The notes: generated from the letters alone by a model not told the origin. 64,000 bases of DNA from Neptunomonas japonica DSM 18939 (GCF_000422765.1 NZ_AUGR01000002.1:62001-126000), one strand, 5' to 3'. Positions 1-12,851 are shown, counted from the stretch's first letter. Numbers and translations are program-made.

Positions 1-1624
1 CTCCACCACGTGCACTAACTTCCTGCAAGTTGGCTTTAAGTTTATCCAACATATCATTGCGTGGAGCAACAGTCACAACAGGCATGTCTTTATCAACTAA
101 CGCCAAAGGCCCATGCTTAAGCTCTCCTGCTGGATAAGCTTCTGCATGAATATAAGAGATCTCTTTAAGCTTTAACGCCCCTTCCATTGCTATCGGGTAA
201 AGCGTTCCTCTACCTAAGAACAAAGAATGCTGCTTCTCAGCAAAGGCTTGCGACATTAGCTCAATATCACTATCCATTTGCAGTGATTCTTCAATCAATG
301 CAGGCAGTAACATCATTGATTCAACTATTTGGCGCTCCAGTGCTTCTGTTATTTTAAAGCGTCGGCCAATAACAAGCGTTGTTAACAGCAAACATACTAG
401 CTGAGTCGTGAATGCCTTAGTTGAAGCCACGCCTATCTCTGGGCCAGCATTGGTCATTAAGCACAGGTCAGACTCTCGAACTAGCGAGCTTCCCGGCACG
501 TTACAGATCGTCAGGCTCGCTAAAATTTGATCTTTAACATCACGCAATGCAGCGAGTGTATCGGCTGTCTCTCCTGATTGAGAGATAGAGATAAACAAGG
601 TACCTTCTTGAATTACAACAGGACGATAGCGATACTCACTTGCTACTTCAACATGACAAGGAATACCCGCTAGCCCTTCCATCCAATACTTAGCGATGAG
701 GCCTGCATGATAACTTGTGCCACACGCTATGATCTGAATTTGCTTAACCTGATCAAAGATAGGTGCAGCTTGCTCACCAAATGCTCGCTCATTAACTAGA
801 GCGTCTTGGATTCGATCCTGAAAAGCCGCCAATGTTACCGTTGGTTGCTCGTAGATCTCTTTCATCATGAAATGCTTGAACTTACCCTTCTCTGTCGCCG
901 AAGTAGCATGCTTATACTGAGTGACTTCTCGCTCAACTATTTCACCATTAATATCCCAAACAGTGATTTCGTCTCTTGTTAGGTGTGCAATGTCACCTTC
1001 TTCAAGAAACATAAAGCGATCGGTAACCGGCAACAGTGCCAACTGATCTGAAGCAATAAAGTTTTCACCAATACCCACACCAATCACTAAAGGGCTACCT
1101 TGACGAGCAGCGATTAGCTCACCAGGTTTATCTTCATGAATAACACCGAGTGCGAAAGCGCCGTCCAAAGAAGCGACCGTATCTTTCACTGCACTTAAGT
1201 GATCAGCACCTGATTTAATTGCCTGATCTAATAAATGAGCAATAACTTCGGTATCGGTTTGCGAACTGAAGTTATAACCAGAAATCATCAGCTCTGACTT
1301 TAGCTCTTCAAAATTCTCAATAATACCATTATGTACAACTGCGACTGATGTACCTGACATATGTGGATGAGCATTATGCTCAGAAGGCTTTCCATGTGTT
1401 GCCCAGCGTGTGTGTGCTATACCCGCAGAACCAGTCAATGGCTGGCCATCAAGAGCATCAGCCAGAGCCTGCACTTTACCCTCACGGCGTAATCGATGAA
1501 TTAGCTCACCATCCCAAACAGCCATACCTGCAGAGTCATATCCTCTGTACTCCAGTCGGCGTAGTCCTTCTAATAAAATCCCTGATACTGAACGCTCAGC
1601 TGTTGCTCCAACAATACCGCACAT
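1..1624 (-). CDS. glmS: Glutamine-fructose-6-phosphate aminotransferase (isomerizing), 3' end cut off
   Basis: Converts fructose-6-phosphate and glutamine to glucosamine-6-phosphate in the cytoplasm, the first step towards UDP-GlcNAc for peptidoglycan and LPS. Reading down from 1624 the protein starts MCGIVGA, so Cys2 is the N-terminal nucleophile of the class II glutamine amidotransferase domain. About 541 codons are visible and the frame still reads LQEVSARGG at the window edge. Family members have about 610 residues, so roughly the last 70 are missing. An AAGGAGAA Shine-Dalgarno precedes the ATG. The gene follows glmU by only 12 bp, so the two are probably one operon. No frameshift was seen in the parts translated. 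Confidence 0.95.
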   Translation of the reverse strand, partial: MCGIVGATAERSVSGILLEGLRRLEYRGYDSAGMAVWDGELIHRLRREGKVQALADALDGQPLTGSAGIAHTRWATHGKPSEHNAHPHMSGTSVAVVHNGIIENFEELKSELMISGYNFSSQTDTEVIAHLLDQAIKSGADHLSAVKDTVASLDGAFALGVIHEDKPGELIAARQGSPLVIGVGIGENFIASDQLALLPVTDRFMFLEEGDIAHLTRDEITVWDINGEIVEREVTQYKHATSATEKGKFKHFMMKEIYEQPTVTLAAFQDRIQDALVNERAFGEQAAPIFDQVKQIQIIACGTSYHAGLIAKYWMEGLAGIPCHVEVASEYRYRPVVIQEGTLFISISQSGETADTLAALRDVKDQILASLTICNVPGSSLVRESDLCLMTNAGPEIGVASTKAFTTQLVCLLLTTLVIGRRFKITEALERQIVESMMLLPALIEESLQMDSDIELMSQAFAEKQHSLFLGRGTLYPIAMEGALKLKEISYIHAEAYPAGELKHGPLALVDKDMPVVTVAPRNDMLDKLKANLQEVSARGG

Positions 1625-1636
1625 ACTTGCTTCTCC

Positions 1637-3001
1637 TTAGCCTTTCTTGACTGGGCGCTGCCAGTTAGACAAATTAGTTTGTTTGCCACGAGCAACCGCA
1701 AGCTGGCTTTGAGTAACTTCTTTCGTGATGGTAGAACCGGCACCGACAGTAGCACCAGAGCCGATCTTAACGGGCGCCACTAGAGCTGTATTTGAACCAA
1801 TAAATACTTGGTCACCAATTTCAGTCAAAGATTTATTCACACCATCATAGTTACAGGTGATGGTACCTGCACCAATATTAGTGTTTTTACCGATAACGGC
1901 ATCACCCACATAACTGAGGTGATTTATTTTTGATCCTTCACCTACAATCGCTTTTTTCGTTTCTACAAAGTTACCCACTTTGGCGCCAGCGGCAAGCTGT
2001 GTACCTGGGCGAATTCGAGCAAAAGGCCCTACATCGCAATTAGCGGCAATCGTAGAGTCTTCTATGACACTATTAGCACGGATATGTGTGTTATCACCGA
2101 TCGTTGCATTTTTAATAATGCAATTAGGTTCAATCAATACACCGTGACCCAACACTACATCGCCTTCAAACACCGCGTTTACATCGATAATGACATCACC
2201 AGCAACTGATACATTACCCCTTACATCTACACGAGAAGGGTCTGCTAGTGTTGCACCATTCAGCATTAGAACTTCTGCCTGCTGTAACTGGTGCCAACGT
2301 TCGAGTTCAGCTAGTTGAACTCGATTATTAACGCCCTGAACTTCTTGCTCACAAGCAGGGTGCTGAGTCTCTATGGAAACACTTTGCTCTGCTGCCATAG
2401 CAATAATGTCGGTTAAATAATATTCGCCCTGAGCATTATTCGAAGAAAGCAGTGGTAACCACTTAAGCAACAAGCCTGTAGGTACTGCCATTATGCCAGT
2501 ATTAACTTCTGTTACTTTAAGCTGCTCATCTGAAGCATCTTTCTGCTCAACAATGGCAATGACTTTATTGGCATCATTACGAATAATCCGACCATAGCCC
2601 GTTGGGTTTTGTAGATGTACTGTCAATAAACCCAAATTTCCTTTAGCGGCAATATCAACCAATTGCTGCATTGTCTCAGAGCGGGTGAGCGGTACATCGC
2701 CATACAAGATCAATGTGACGCCTTCAGGATCAACGTTAGGTAAGGCTTGAGCGACAGCATGCCCTGTCCCTAACTGCTCCTTTTGCATAGAGAATGTTAG
2801 TTTCTCATCAACAAGAGCGGTCTCTAGTAATGCTGCACCGTGCCCAATCACTACATGAAGCTTTGCCTGCTCTATTTGGCGAGCGTGGTCTATTACATGT
2901 TGCACCATCGGCTTTCCAGCGACAGCATGTAGAACTTTTGGCAGAGAAGATTTCATGCGGCTTCCCTGGCCCGCGGCAAGGATTACAATATCCGTTGTCA
3001 T
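1637..3001 (-). CDS. glmU: Bifunctional GlcNAc-1-phosphate uridyltransferase / glucosamine-1-phosphate acetyltransferase
   Basis: Catalyses the last two steps to UDP-GlcNAc. The N-terminal uridyltransferase domain carries the nucleotide-binding loop LAAGQGSRMK (residues 8-17). The C-terminal half is a left-handed beta-helix of hexapeptide repeats with the acetyltransferase stretch NFVETKKA. I start at 3001 (MTTDIVIL, 454 aa, close to the E. coli protein), because AGGA lies 7 nt upstream; the in-frame ATG at 3019 has no Shine-Dalgarno. It is the first gene of a glmU-glmS unit and diverges from a TrmB-type regulator, with a 112-bp shared upstream region. Confidence 0.96.
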   Translation of the reverse strand: MTTDIVILAAGQGSRMKSSLPKVLHAVAGKPMVQHVIDHARQIEQAKLHVVIGHGAALLETALVDEKLTFSMQKEQLGTGHAVAQALPNVDPEGVTLILYGDVPLTRSETMQQLVDIAAKGNLGLLTVHLQNPTGYGRIIRNDANKVIAIVEQKDASDEQLKVTEVNTGIMAVPTGLLLKWLPLLSSNNAQGEYYLTDIIAMAAEQSVSIETQHPACEQEVQGVNNRVQLAELERWHQLQQAEVLMLNGATLADPSRVDVRGNVSVAGDVIIDVNAVFEGDVVLGHGVLIEPNCIIKNATIGDNTHIRANSVIEDSTIAANCDVGPFARIRPGTQLAAGAKVGNFVETKKAIVGEGSKINHLSYVGDAVIGKNTNIGAGTITCNYDGVNKSLTEIGDQVFIGSNTALVAPVKIGSGATVGAGSTITKEVTQSQLAVARGKQTNLSNWQRPVKKG

Positions 3002-3113
3002 TATCCGATCCTGTAGCATCTAATGATGTGTTATTGGCAGAATTTATTTATGTCCGCTAATCTATATTATAGTTCAATTTATACAATACTTTTTGTCTGG
3101 AAAATTTTGACAA

Positions 3114-3854
3114 ATGCAATATTCAATTCTTGAAAGACTCGGCTTTGACCAGCGAGAAATAACGATCTACCGAGCCTTACTGTCGCTTGGCCCTAGCCCT
3201 ATAAGGAGCATTGCCGATAAAGCCGGTATTAATCGTGGTACAACTTACGACTGCTTAAAAGGGCTTCTACAAAAAGGTATTGTCAGCTATTTACCAAAAG
3301 GAAAGCGTCGCCTTTTCTCTCCACGCAACCCTGAAGTACTCTTACAGCTAGCTGAACAAAGGCAGCATGAGATAGAAAATACGATCCAACAGCTAAAAAC
3401 TTCGATCATTCCTGAGTTAAACCATCTCAAACCGGACTTTTCTGCTGCTAATGTTCAATTTTATGAAGGAGATGACGGGATTGAATTCGTACTCAGAGAT
3501 ATTTTGAGTAGTGTTTCTAAAAGCAATGAGCGGCAGTATTCTGTTTTTTCATCAAAGCCAATACGATCTCATCTGTATAGACCTTTTCCCAATTACACTG
3601 CTCAAAGGATCCAAAAACAGATTGGCGTTCGTGTTATTGCCATTGGTGATGGCGGCGAAGACGCCGAACTGTCAGAGAGAAAATGGATTAAAACAGAAGG
3701 TCATGTAGATGCCGCTTATATTGCTATTTATCCACCAAAATGTGCGATTATTTCTTTAGCCTCCAATAACTACCCAACGGCAGTACTGATAGATTCAAAA
3801 GAAGTCTCCGCAGCTCAGAAAATTATTTTTGATACATTGTGGGGTGTTCTTTAA
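3114..3854 (+). CDS. TrmB-family transcriptional regulator
   Basis: A 246-aa protein with an N-terminal TrmB-type winged helix (about residues 5-75: LGFDQREITIYRALLSLGP, then SIADKAGINRGTTYDCLKGL), a short helical linker (about 80-105), and a C-terminal domain of the kind that binds effectors in this family. TrmB proteins were first described as sugar-responsive regulators in archaea, and bacterial members are less studied. It sits alone on the plus strand between glmU and atpC and shares a promoter region with glmU. Control of glmUS by an amino-sugar signal is therefore a reasonable inference, but no operator could be proven. In Pseudomonas a DeoR-type regulator gene occupies a similar place. 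Confidence 0.75.
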   Translation: MQYSILERLGFDQREITIYRALLSLGPSPIRSIADKAGINRGTTYDCLKGLLQKGIVSYLPKGKRRLFSPRNPEVLLQLAEQRQHEIENTIQQLKTSIIPELNHLKPDFSAANVQFYEGDDGIEFVLRDILSSVSKSNERQYSVFSSKPIRSHLYRPFPNYTAQRIQKQIGVRVIAIGDGGEDAELSERKWIKTEGHVDAAYIAIYPPKCAIISLASNNYPTAVLIDSKEVSAAQKIIFDTLWGVL

Positions 3855-3890
3855 GGCTTCTACATATTTATAACAAATTTCAGACACAAA

Positions 3891-3915
3891 AAAGGCAGCC
3901 GAAGCTGCCTTTTTA
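3891..3915. terminator. Bidirectional rho-independent terminator
   Basis: A 9-bp stem (AAAGGCAGC / GCTGCCTTT) around a CGAA loop has A and T runs on its two sides. It lies between the convergent ends of the TrmB-type gene and atpC and can serve both. Confidence 0.85.
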
Positions 3916-3942
3916 TTCGATTGTAACTCAACGACGTCAGTT

Positions 3943-4368
3943 TTATTTACTGAGCTTTTTGCGAATTTGCTGTAGCGTGCGGAGTTGAGCCGCAGCTTCA
4001 GCCAGCTGAGAAGCAGCGCGACCGTATTCGAATTCGCTTTGCTTATCACCCATCGCTTGTTCAGCGTGTTTCTGCGCTTCAAGAGCAGCCGCTTCGTCCA
4101 GATCGCCTGCATGCAATGCAGTGTCTGCCAAAACGATGATCTTGTTAGGCTGTACTTCTAGGAAGCCGCCAGATACGTAGAAGATATCCTGTTCGCCGCC
4201 CTGCTTACGCATTTCGACAGGGCCTGGTTTCAGTTCCGTCAGAAGCGGAGCGTGACCTGGGTAGATACCCAGATCACCCAGGCTACCTGTTACTGATACG
4301 AACTCGATCAGACCAGAGAAGATCTCTTCTTCAGCACTTACGATATCGCAATGAACAGTCATAGCCAT
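3943..4368 (-). CDS. atpC: ATP synthase F1 epsilon subunit
   Basis: Central-stalk subunit that couples rotation to catalysis and can inhibit ATP hydrolysis. The 141-aa protein has the N-terminal beta-sandwich ([15 protein letters not shown], then [16 protein letters not shown]) and a C-terminal helical hairpin rich in Ala, Glu and Lys (about residues 90-140). It is the last gene of the operon, 33 bp after atpD, and is followed by a hairpin terminator. Confidence 0.97.
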   Translation of the reverse strand: MAMTVHCDIVSAEEEIFSGLIEFVSVTGSLGDLGIYPGHAPLLTELKPGPVEMRKQGGEQDIFYVSGGFLEVQPNKIIVLADTALHAGDLDEAAALEAQKHAEQAMGDKQSEFEYGRAASQLAEAAAQLRTLQQIRKKLSK

Positions 4369-4401
4369 GTTGTTTTCCTTCTAAAGGTTTACCAAAAGCA
4401 A

Positions 4402-5790
<1,389 letters not shown>

Positions 5791-5814
5791 TTAAATTTTA
5801 ACCCGTTCACCGCA

Positions 5815-6678
5815 TTAAACAGCCGCAGCACCACTAACAATTTCAGAAATTTCCTGAGTAATTGCTGCTTGACGAGCTTTGTTATAAATCATTTGAAGTT
5901 CGTCAATCAAATCACCGGCATTGTCAGTTGCACTTTTCATTGCCAGCATTCGCGCCGCCTGTTCACAGGCGTTATTCTCAACTACTGCCTGATACACTTC
6001 GGACTCAACATAACGCATAAGAAGGCCATTCAGCAGTTCTTTAGCGTCAGGTTCATAAATATAGTCCCAGTGATGATTCAGCAGCGCCTCATCGTCTTCT
6101 GCTTTCAGTGGAAGCACTTGTTCAACCTGCGGGGTCTGCGTCATTGTGTTAACAAAAGTGTTAGCCACAACATACAGACGATCCAGCTTGCCTTCAGAAT
6201 AAGAGTCCAGCATAACCTTCACAGCACCGATCAGATCCGTTACTTCTGGCTGATCACCCAAATGGGTTTTTGCTGCTACTACATTACCGCCGTAGCTCTT
6301 AAAAAATGAGACTGCTTTAGATCCTAACGCGCAAACGTCAATTTCGACGCCTTTGTCGTTGAACTCTTTCATGCTTAACATGGCTTTCTTGAACGAGTTA
6401 ATGTTCAGTCCACCACAAAGTCCACGGTCAGTTGCTACAATAATGTAACCAACACGTTTAACTTCACGTTCCTGCATGTAAAGATGCTTGTATTCAGGAT
6501 TTGATTTTGCCAAATGCTGAATAACACCACGGATACTGCGAGCGTACGGGCGGGAAGAATGCATGCGATCCTGAGCTTTACGCATCTTTGACGCAGCAAC
6601 CATTTCCATGGCGCTGGTAATTTTGCGTGTGCTACCGATGCTCGCTATTTGCGTCTTAATCTCTTTTCCGACTGCCAT
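5815..6678 (-). CDS. atpG: ATP synthase F1 gamma subunit
   Basis: Rotor shaft of F1. The 287-aa protein has the usual N-terminal coiled-coil helix ([21 protein letters not shown], then [10 protein letters not shown]), the central Rossmann-like part ([14 protein letters not shown]), and the conserved C-terminal helix ending in [23 protein letters not shown]. It lies between atpA and atpD on the same strand. Confidence 0.97.
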   Translation of the reverse strand: MAVGKEIKTQIASIGSTRKITSAMEMVAASKMRKAQDRMHSSRPYARSIRGVIQHLAKSNPEYKHLYMQEREVKRVGYIIVATDRGLCGGLNINSFKKAMLSMKEFNDKGVEIDVCALGSKAVSFFKSYGGNVVAAKTHLGDQPEVTDLIGAVKVMLDSYSEGKLDRLYVVANTFVNTMTQTPQVEQVLPLKAEDDEALLNHHWDYIYEPDAKELLNGLLMRYVESEVYQAVVENNACEQAARMLAMKSATDNAGDLIDELQMIYNKARQAAITQEISEIVSGAAAV

Positions 6679-6747
6679 AGATCCGCCTATCTAACCTTAA
6701 CTTAGTAAAGGCCTGCAAAATAATACAGGCCACCACTCACTGAGTGC

Positions 6748-8292
6748 TTACCAAGTCTGAGTTGACTTGAACTTATCAATACCTGCTTTGAACTGTGCAG
6801 CGATTTCATCGCTGAAGCTACCGCTCTTGTTGATATCGTTCATCAGATCAGCGTATTCGCTGTTGAAGAAAGAGATCAGAGCAGCTTCAAAACTACCGAT
6901 TTTGTTAATTTCAACGTCTTTCAGGAAACCTTCGTTTGCTGCGAATAGGCTAAGGCCCATATCTGCAACAGACATTGGTGAGTACTGTTTCTGCTTCATT
7001 AGCTCAGTAACAGCCTGACCATGCTCTAATTGTGCACGTGTTGCATCATCTAGATCAGATGCGAACTGCGCGAACGCAGCCAATTCACGATACTGAGCAA
7101 GCGCCAGACGTACACCACCACCCAACTTCTTGATGATCTTAGTCTGTGCTGCACCACCTACACGTGATACAGACAAACCAGCGTTGATCGCTGGACGTAC
7201 ACCTGCGTTAAACAGGCTACTTTCTAAGAAGATCTGACCATCAGTAATGGAGATAACGTTGGTTGGTACGAAAGCAGAAACGTCACCGCCCTGAGTTTCG
7301 ATTACCGGTAGAGCTGTCAAAGATCCGGTCTGACCTTTCACTTCACCATTTGTGAATTTTTCTACGTAATCAGCGTTTACACGAGCAGCACGCTCAAGTA
7401 GACGAGAATGCAAATAGAAAACATCACCAGGATAAGCTTCACGACCAGGTGGACGACGTAACAACAGAGAGATCTGACGGTATGCCCATGCCTGTTTAGT
7501 CAGGTCATCGTATACGATCAAAGCATCTTCACCGCGGTCACGGAAATATTCACCCATAGAGCAACCAGCATAAGGAGCTAGGAACTGCATGGATGCAGGA
7601 TCAGAAGCACCAGCAGCGACTACAATGGTATGATCCATTGCGCCATGCTCTTCTAGCTTACGTACTACGTTTGAAATCGTAGACTGCTTCTGACCAATGG
7701 CAACGTAGATACACGTTACACCAGTACCTTTCTGGTTAATGATCGCATCAATCGCGATAGCTGTTTTACCGATTTGACGGTCACCGATAATCAACTCACG
7801 CTGACCACGGCCTACAGGTACCATCGCATCAATTGCTTTCAGACCTGTTTGTACAGGCTGGTCAACTGATTGACGATCAATTACACCTGGCGCTACTTTT
7901 TCAACAGCGTCAGACAATTTAGCCTCAATAGGGCCTTTTCCGTCGATTGGGTTACCAAGCGCGTCAACAACGCGGCCTCGTAGTTCCGGTCCGACCGGTA
8001 CTTCAAGGATACGGCCAGTACAACGAGCAGTCATGCCCTCGACTAGGCCTTGGTAATCTCCTAATACTACTGCACCGACAGAGTCACGCTCAAGATTGAG
8101 CGCCATACCGTAAATGCTGCCAGGGAATTCGATCATTTCCCCGTACATTACGTCAGCTAGTCCGTGGATCAAAATGATACCATCGGATACGCTGACGATA
8201 GTGCCCTCATTTCGGGCTTCAGAAGACACATCCAGCTTTTCGATGCGCTTCTTGAGAATCTCGCTGATCTCAGATGGATTCAGTTGCTGCAT
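6748..8292 (-). CDS. atpA: ATP synthase F1 alpha subunit
   Basis: Non-catalytic nucleotide-binding subunit that forms the hexamer with beta. The 514-aa protein has the N-terminal delta-contact helix ([17 protein letters not shown]), the beta-barrel, the P-loop GDRQIGKT at about residues 170-177, and the [10 protein letters not shown] arginine-finger segment in the C-terminal part. It follows atpH by 15 bp. Confidence 0.98.
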   Translation of the reverse strand: MQQLNPSEISEILKKRIEKLDVSSEARNEGTIVSVSDGIILIHGLADVMYGEMIEFPGSIYGMALNLERDSVGAVVLGDYQGLVEGMTARCTGRILEVPVGPELRGRVVDALGNPIDGKGPIEAKLSDAVEKVAPGVIDRQSVDQPVQTGLKAIDAMVPVGRGQRELIIGDRQIGKTAIAIDAIINQKGTGVTCIYVAIGQKQSTISNVVRKLEEHGAMDHTIVVAAGASDPASMQFLAPYAGCSMGEYFRDRGEDALIVYDDLTKQAWAYRQISLLLRRPPGREAYPGDVFYLHSRLLERAARVNADYVEKFTNGEVKGQTGSLTALPVIETQGGDVSAFVPTNVISITDGQIFLESSLFNAGVRPAINAGLSVSRVGGAAQTKIIKKLGGGVRLALAQYRELAAFAQFASDLDDATRAQLEHGQAVTELMKQKQYSPMSVADMGLSLFAANEGFLKDVEINKIGSFEAALISFFNSEYADLMNDINKSGSFSDEIAAQFKAGIDKFKSTQTW

Positions 8293-8307
8293 GGTTATTC
8301 CTCATAC

Positions 8308-8844
8308 TCAGGAATTAAGTGCTTCAGCTAGTTTCGCCAAACGGGCGCGAACTGAGCCGTCGATTACCAGGTCTTGTGTCCGTACTACAACACCACCCAA
8401 GATATCTTTATCTACGGTAGATGTTAGTGTTACGTCCCGACCCAGCTTAGCGCTGAGTGCCTGAGTTAATTTCTGTTGCTGTTGCTCATCCAGTTCATAA
8501 GCAGTTGTCAAATCGATATCGACTGACTTCAGCAAATTTGCTTTGAGCTGCTCGAACTGCGCATTAACTTCTTGGAGCAAACCAAGACGCTGGTTTCCAG
8601 CTAGTAACCGTATGAAATTCTCACCTGCTTCATCCAGATGGTCTTTACATACCGATACCATAGCGCCTGCTTTTTGCTCACTCGTTAGCGCAGGATTGCC
8701 CAACACGTTAGCCATAACACTATCATTAGCTACTACTGCAGCTGTTGAAAGCATTGTTGACCACTGATCCAAACTGCCCTTTTCTTGAGCGAATTCAAAT
8801 GCAGCTTTTGTGTAAGGACGAGCGACTGTATTGAGTTCAGCCAT
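8308..8844 (-). CDS. atpH: ATP synthase F1 delta subunit
   Basis: Links F1 to the peripheral stalk. The 178-aa protein has the six-helix N-terminal domain (ARPYTKAAFEFAQEKGSLDQW) and the conserved C-terminal segment DKDILGGVVVRTQDLVIDGS, followed by RARLAKL. It lies 12 bp after atpF and 15 bp before atpA. Confidence 0.97.
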   Translation of the reverse strand: MAELNTVARPYTKAAFEFAQEKGSLDQWSTMLSTAAVVANDSVMANVLGNPALTSEQKAGAMVSVCKDHLDEAGENFIRLLAGNQRLGLLQEVNAQFEQLKANLLKSVDIDLTTAYELDEQQQQKLTQALSAKLGRDVTLTSTVDKDILGGVVVRTQDLVIDGSVRARLAKLAEALNS

Positions 8845-8856
8845 CGTAAACCTCGC

Positions 8857-9327
8857 TTAAAGCTCCGCTGCTAGTTTATCAACCAGCTGAGCGTGGGCTG
8901 CTTTGTCGACCGACTTCTCAAGAATCTTTTCAGCTCCAGCTACTGCAAGTGCAGCAACCTGTGAACGAAGAGTTTCTTTCGCACGGTTAACATCCTGTTC
9001 GATTTCAGCTTGAGCCGCTGTCTTGATGCGTTCTGCTTCAACACGTGCTTGCTCTTTAGCTTCGTCGACTAGTTGACTAGCCCGCTTATTAGCCTGTTCG
9101 ATGATGGCGGCTGCTTGTTCTTTGCTTTCACGCATATTCGCAACAGCTTTTTCTTGTGCTAATTGCAAATCGCGCTGAGCACGTTCAGCAGCGTCCAGAC
9201 CTTCAGCAATCTTTTTCTTACGTTCTGCTAGGGCACCTGTAATTGGTGGCCATACATACTTCATGCAGAACATAACAAAGATAGCGAATGCGATGGCCTG
9301 ACCAATGATGGTTAGATTGATATTCAC
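8857..9327 (-). CDS. atpF: ATP synthase Fo b subunit
   Basis: Peripheral-stalk subunit. The 156-aa protein has one N-terminal membrane helix (about residues 5-27, [20 protein letters not shown]) followed by the PPI turn. The rest is a long charged helix rich in Ala, Glu, Lys and Gln (about 35-150) that dimerises as a coiled coil. Size matches the E. coli protein. There is a single b gene and no b' gene. Confidence 0.97.
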   Translation of the reverse strand: MNINLTIIGQAIAFAIFVMFCMKYVWPPITGALAERKKKIAEGLDAAERAQRDLQLAQEKAVANMRESKEQAAAIIEQANKRASQLVDEAKEQARVEAERIKTAAQAEIEQDVNRAKETLRSQVAALAVAGAEKILEKSVDKAAHAQLVDKLAAEL

Positions 9328-9398
9328 GCCATTACCTCTCGCGGTTGTTCTAAAAAGTAGTTACCCATTTTATTGGGAATGGTTTGCATCTCTACTTA

Positions 9399-9679
<281 letters not shown>

Positions 9680-9719
9680 GAAATTTTAAAACAAAATCTT
9701 TTTATTCAGCGATTACACA

Positions 9720-10559
<840 letters not shown>

Positions 10560-10970
10560 TTAAAGTTTTAGGAATCGGTAATTCGCTTTCATTTGTAAGT
10601 ACCAACCGGATACCTGTAGCAAGATGAAAGCAAAAAATAAGGAAAATGGGCTCAAAGGTCGAACCATGATAAAGACAGCGGAAAACCCTACTATCGATAT
10701 CGCCATTTTCCATATTTGACCGATATACATTTCTGCCAGTGCTCGATTTGCTGAGCTTTTCTGGCGACCGAATAGTAAACGTTTCGCAAAATAGGCATTG
10801 GGTAGCAAATAAAGTAGCCCTCCCAGTAGTACTGAGTAGGCTTGCGTCACTCCATAAAGCAATGTGATGACGGCCATTACTGCTATCAAAAGAGCCTGTA
10901 TTAGAAATATTCTAATAACTCTGTGTCGTGTCGCCTGAGTATGCTTTCCTGGCTTCAGGTTCATATCCAA
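10560..10970 (-). CDS. atpI: ATP synthase protein I
   Basis: Small membrane protein at the head of the operon; in other bacteria it helps assemble the c ring and is not essential. The 136-aa protein has four hydrophobic segments (about residues 20-40, 45-60, 85-103 and 108-125) and the pattern YSVLLGGLLYLLPNAYFAKR typical of proteobacterial AtpI. It is the first gene after the promoter at 11033-11061. Confidence 0.9.
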   Translation of the reverse strand: MDMNLKPGKHTQATRHRVIRIFLIQALLIAVMAVITLLYGVTQAYSVLLGGLLYLLPNAYFAKRLLFGRQKSSANRALAEMYIGQIWKMAISIVGFSAVFIMVRPLSPFSLFFAFILLQVSGWYLQMKANYRFLKL

Positions 10971-11032
10971 GTTTCACCTTCAGTGAGACTCTTTTGCTCT
11001 ATTTTGGAAACCTGTTTCCAATCAGCGTGCCG

Positions 11033-11061
11033 ATTATATGGGGTTAGCCCGAGAGACTCAA
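11033..11061 (-). promoter_or_regulatory. Sigma70-like promoter of the atp operon
   Basis: On the minus strand TTGAGT is followed after exactly 17 bp by a perfect TATAAT. The -10 is about 60 bp upstream of the atpI start, in the only gap large enough for the operon promoter. The near-consensus elements fit the high expression expected of ATP synthase. Confidence 0.75.
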
Positions 11062-11151
11062 CCTGATAGTAAGGGTTTTGCACTAATGTCTTATCGCAGA
11101 TCATACTTAAGTCCTTAAAACATCCACCTTGTAGAGTTTTTACTTGAAAAT

Positions 11152-12036
11152 TTACTCTGCAAAATTTTTCAATATATTTTCTAATGCGTCAGGAGAATCG
11201 TACGCTATTGTGATTTTTCCCTTACCTTTGCTGCTTTGGTTAATCGATACTTTAGCTGCAAAACGACGCGATAAGTCACTCGATATCTGTTCAAGCTGAG
11301 GATCTGTTTTTTTTGCTTCACGCACAGTTTTAATAGCATCACCGGCTTGCCATTTCCTAACAAGCTCTTCCGTTTGTCTTACAGACAACGCCTTACCTAC
11401 CACTTCTTGGGCGGCTAATAACTGTTGCTCTAACTCCAAACCAAGCAATGCTCGCGCATGGCCCATCTCTATATCACCATACTCCAGCATTTTTCGGACA
11501 TCATCAGTCAGCTTCATCAGACGCAGTAAATTAGTGACTGTAGAGCGAGATTTACCTACCGCATCAGCTACTTCTTGCTGAGTTAATTCAAATTCATCTT
11601 GTAAGCGTTGTAGCGCTATCGCTTCTTCCATCGGGTTCAAATCTTCCCGTTGGATATTCTCTATCAACGCCATTGCGATAGCTGCTTCATCAGGCACATT
11701 TTTAATAATGACAGGTATTTCATCTAACCCTGCCATTTGTGACGCTCTCCAGCGACGCTCACCGGCTATAATTTCATAACGACCATCCTCAACCGATCGA
11801 ATTATGATTGGTTGAATAACTCCCTGCACACGAATAGAACTAGCTAAGTCTTCTAAGGCTTCTGGCTCTAGATCACGCCGGGGTTGATAGCGACCACGTT
11901 GAATTTTATGAACAGACATCAGTTCATAGCCGCTTTTTGGTGTTTCTACCTGCTGATCGGAAGAAACCTCATCTTCTGTATTGATACCCGCCAGTAACGC
12001 ATCCAGTCCGCGACCTAAACCTCTTTTTTTCACCAT
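11152..12036 (-). CDS. parB: Chromosome partitioning protein ParB (Spo0J-like)
   Basis: Binds parS sites and spreads along the DNA as a CTP-dependent clamp, loading condensin and working with ParA in origin segregation. The 294-aa protein shows the N-terminal ParA-activating stretch KKRGLGRGLDALL, the ParB/CTP-binding box with GERRWRAS, and a helix-turn-helix (LTQQEVADAVGKSRSTVTNL, about residues 158-177). The C-terminal dimer domain follows. It starts 2 bp after parA ends. A perfect parS site is at 58736-58751. Confidence 0.97.
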   Translation of the reverse strand: MVKKRGLGRGLDALLAGINTEDEVSSDQQVETPKSGYELMSVHKIQRGRYQPRRDLEPEALEDLASSIRVQGVIQPIIIRSVEDGRYEIIAGERRWRASQMAGLDEIPVIIKNVPDEAAIAMALIENIQREDLNPMEEAIALQRLQDEFELTQQEVADAVGKSRSTVTNLLRLMKLTDDVRKMLEYGDIEMGHARALLGLELEQQLLAAQEVVGKALSVRQTEELVRKWQAGDAIKTVREAKKTDPQLEQISSDLSRRFAAKVSINQSSKGKGKITIAYDSPDALENILKNFAE

Positions 12037-12038
12037 TA

Positions 12039-12851
12039 CTATGCTTCCTGTTGCTCGGCTTTCTGGGAGTTCTTTAATTCTTGCGTTGTTTTTCTTATCA
12101 ACTCACCTGCTAATGCAAGGTAGGCTACTGATCCGCGTGAGTTTTTATCATAAAACAATACGGGCAACCCATGAGATGGCGCTTCTGCTAAACGAACATT
12201 GCGTGGAATAACTGTGCGATAAACCTTGTCACCAAAATAATCAACGAGATGGTTCGATACATCTTTCGTCAAGCTCATTCGTGGATCAAACATGGTACGC
12301 AGAATCCCTTCAATTCTTAAATTAGGGTTCAGACGTTGGTTTATTTTATCGATAGTGCCAATTAATGAGCTGATACCTTCAAGAGCATAATATTCACACT
12401 GCATAGGTATGATGACACCTGACGATGCAGCAAGCGCATTAACTGTCAGCAAATTGAGTGATGGCGGGTTATCGATCAGTACGAAGTCATAATTATCTAT
12501 GATAGGAGCGAGTGCCGTTTTTAAGCGAAACTCTCTTCTAGGAAGTTGTAATAACTCAACTTCTGCAGCCGTTAGATCACCGTTTGAGCCAATAACGTCG
12601 TAGCCCACTTTTGGGTTTTTAATAATGGCGTCTGCCGCTGTCGATTTTCCCGTCAACAATTCATAAGCAGAGTGCTGTAAATCATGCTTATCGACCCCGC
12701 TACCCATAGTAGCATTGCCTTGAGGGTCTAAATCGACCATCAATACACGCTTCTTGGTCGCAGCAAGTGATGCAGCTAGATTGACGCAGGTTGTCGTTTT
12801 CCCTACACCGCCCTTCTGGTTAGTTATCGTCAGGATCTTAGCCACGTTCAC
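12039..12851 (-). CDS. parA: Chromosome partitioning ATPase ParA (Soj-like)
   Basis: ATPase that forms nucleoid-bound dimers and moves ParB-parS complexes. The 270-aa protein has the deviant Walker A KGGVGKTT (about residues 13-20), the Walker A' stretch VLMVDLDPQGNAT, and the Walker B-like FVLIDNPPS. The start is a GTG overlapping the rsmG stop (GTGA), with GGGAGA just upstream, so translation is probably coupled to rsmG. A second GTG two codons later is also possible. Confidence 0.96.
   Translation of the reverse strand: MNVAKILTITNQKGGVGKTTTCVNLAASLAATKKRVLMVDLDPQGNATMGSGVDKHDLQHSAYELLTGKSTAADAIIKNPKVGYDVIGSNGDLTAAEVELLQLPRREFRLKTALAPIIDNYDFVLIDNPPSLNLLTVNALAASSGVIIPMQCEYYALEGISSLIGTIDKINQRLNPNLRIEGILRTMFDPRMSLTKDVSNHLVDYFGDKVYRTVIPRNVRLAEAPSHGLPVLFYDKNSRGSVAYLALAGELIRKTTQELKNSQKAEQQEA

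Noticed and set aside
3795-4112. 105-codon minus-strand frame overlapping atpC
   Set aside because: A shifted frame of atpC that runs through the terminator hairpin.
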